A stretch of DNA of 64,000 bases, from positions 5,635,475-5,699,474 of the forward strand of contig CM030837.1 in NCBI GenBank assembly GCA_018105865.1. The letters are read 5' to 3'. The translations under genes were made by a program, and so were the position numbers. Below, piece after piece: positions 62,910 to 64,000 of the stretch; the first letter of the stretch is position 1; each line of letters begins with the position of its first letter. A model generated the notes under the pieces. It saw nothing but the letters and a program-made list of their open reading frames with translations. It ran no database searches and was not told the origin of the DNA. The stretch is from Metaphire vulgaris. Its lineage: Eukaryota; Annelida; Clitellata; Crassiclitellata; Megascolecidae.

Positions 62910-64000
62910 TGGGGAACATTGGGGTGGAGATTTAGCTTTACATTTTACGTCATACAATCAAGTGCTCACGATAATCTGCATCACTGCCTCAGCAGTTGAT
63001 AATGTAACCATGCATAGGCAAGGCTCTAGACTCCACTGGAGAGGCTGCAGAAACCATCCTTTGGCGCTCTAAAGCAACTTAGTGCTAAACTATTTACGTG
63101 CTGCATCGCATAACAGCTAATAACAAATGGTTGGTCCAAATTAAGGATTTTTTCCCAAGAAACGCATTCTATGATTAATTTTAAATGGAATATTACGCAC
63201 TAAAATGATTGTAAAGTAATTTTTACTGAGAAACACGGATCAGAGGTCAAACCGTTGTGAAGTCTCATAACTGAAAATTCATACCTCAGCTGTAGATGCG
63301 AATGTGCTTTCTGCTTTTAATGTGTGATAAACTTTTAAAAGTTTGTTTGCATTAATTTAGAGTTATTAATCATCAGTTTGAATGTGAATGCATTTGTGAG
63401 CAATGCAGAAAATCGTGTGCACCATTTTGACCTATCATATGGTGTACTGAAAGCCTATCTGCTGGAGAAACACTCATTGATGATAATGTGTTCAATTGAT
63501 GATAATGTGTTTTTGTATTTTACTGACAAATCTGTTTAATATCGGTAGTTGAACTGCTGGCCAACAGATGCAAAGATCCGCTACTAAAATTCAATTCTTT
63601 TGCCTCTCAGTTACCGTACCTAAGAAAAATAGGAAAACTGTTGGGGTTTGTTTTACAAGACAGACTTGTTTTTGTCTCTTTTTCTCTTGTGAAACTTGAG
63701 AGAAGCTACATTTGACTGTGGTTTGCAGTGACTTGGCTACTTGTGATAGTGATGCATTTTCTCTCTGAGTGAAGTTGTCGTGCACTCTGTGGCACACTGA
63801 ATTCACTGTTGATATATTATTTGATGCTGGTATTATGATTGCCGGAGTCTGACTGTCTCCACCAGGATATTTTTCAGTTTTGCAATTTGACACGAAGGTT
63901 TATGAACTTGTTAGAACCAGAAAAGGGGTTTTCCCGATCAGTATTCTTTAGTCATGGATATTCTCTGATTTCCTTTTGACTTATTGTGTTGCCTAACTCC

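Overview
The window looks like AT-rich nuclear DNA from an invertebrate animal. Protein-coding sequence is split into short exons with GT/AG introns, and most of the rest is transposon debris and microsatellites. There are no operons, ribosome-binding sites or CRISPR arrays. The species cannot be named from sequence alone. The Ulk1/2-type kinase, the LRSAM1-type E3 ligase and the CR1/L2-, hAT- and PIF-like repeats say metazoan, and the abundance of TAGGCCTA-type words in the right half is a genome-style feature I have not tied to a clade.

Left part (1-29,317), minus strand. Two genes lie head to tail. A 22-exon gene (10,783-29,317) splices in frame to a complete 790-residue Ulk1/2 (Atg1) autophagy kinase with its C-terminal EAT domain. 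Downstream of it lies the 5' half of an LRSAM1-type gene (5,412 to beyond base 1), with an N-terminal leader, leucine-rich repeats and the start of the linker; its coiled coils and RING would lie outside the window. In other animals Ulk1/2 starts autophagy and LRSAM1 ubiquitinates bacteria for xenophagy, so two autophagy-related genes are neighbours here.

Middle (29,318-51,950) is a transposon graveyard. It holds LINE fragments (CR1/L2/Jockey-like) on both strands, many short hAT-like elements with 8-bp target-site duplications, PIF/Harbinger-like elements with TAA/TTA duplications, foldback structures, and (TA)n and (TTA)n arrays. Several elements are nested two or three deep. Two plausible exons of an unrecognised plus-strand gene lie at 34,206-34,341 and 37,495-37,569.

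Right part (51,950-64,000), plus strand. A CpG-rich first exon (52,077-52,368) joins in phase to exons at 58,791, 58,976 and 62,348, giving the first 440 residues of a large protein. Its start resembles the coiled-coil oligomerisation domain of BCR; the rest is acidic, serine-rich and unrecognised. Intron 1 carries a hAT element (54,503-56,773) with perfect target duplications, a broken BED-finger transposase gene and a LINE inserted inside it.

The most unusual signal is a short internal word, roughly TGACAAGCAAAAAAGGTCRTCA or its reverse complement. It recurs inside elements with unrelated terminal repeats and different target-site duplication lengths.
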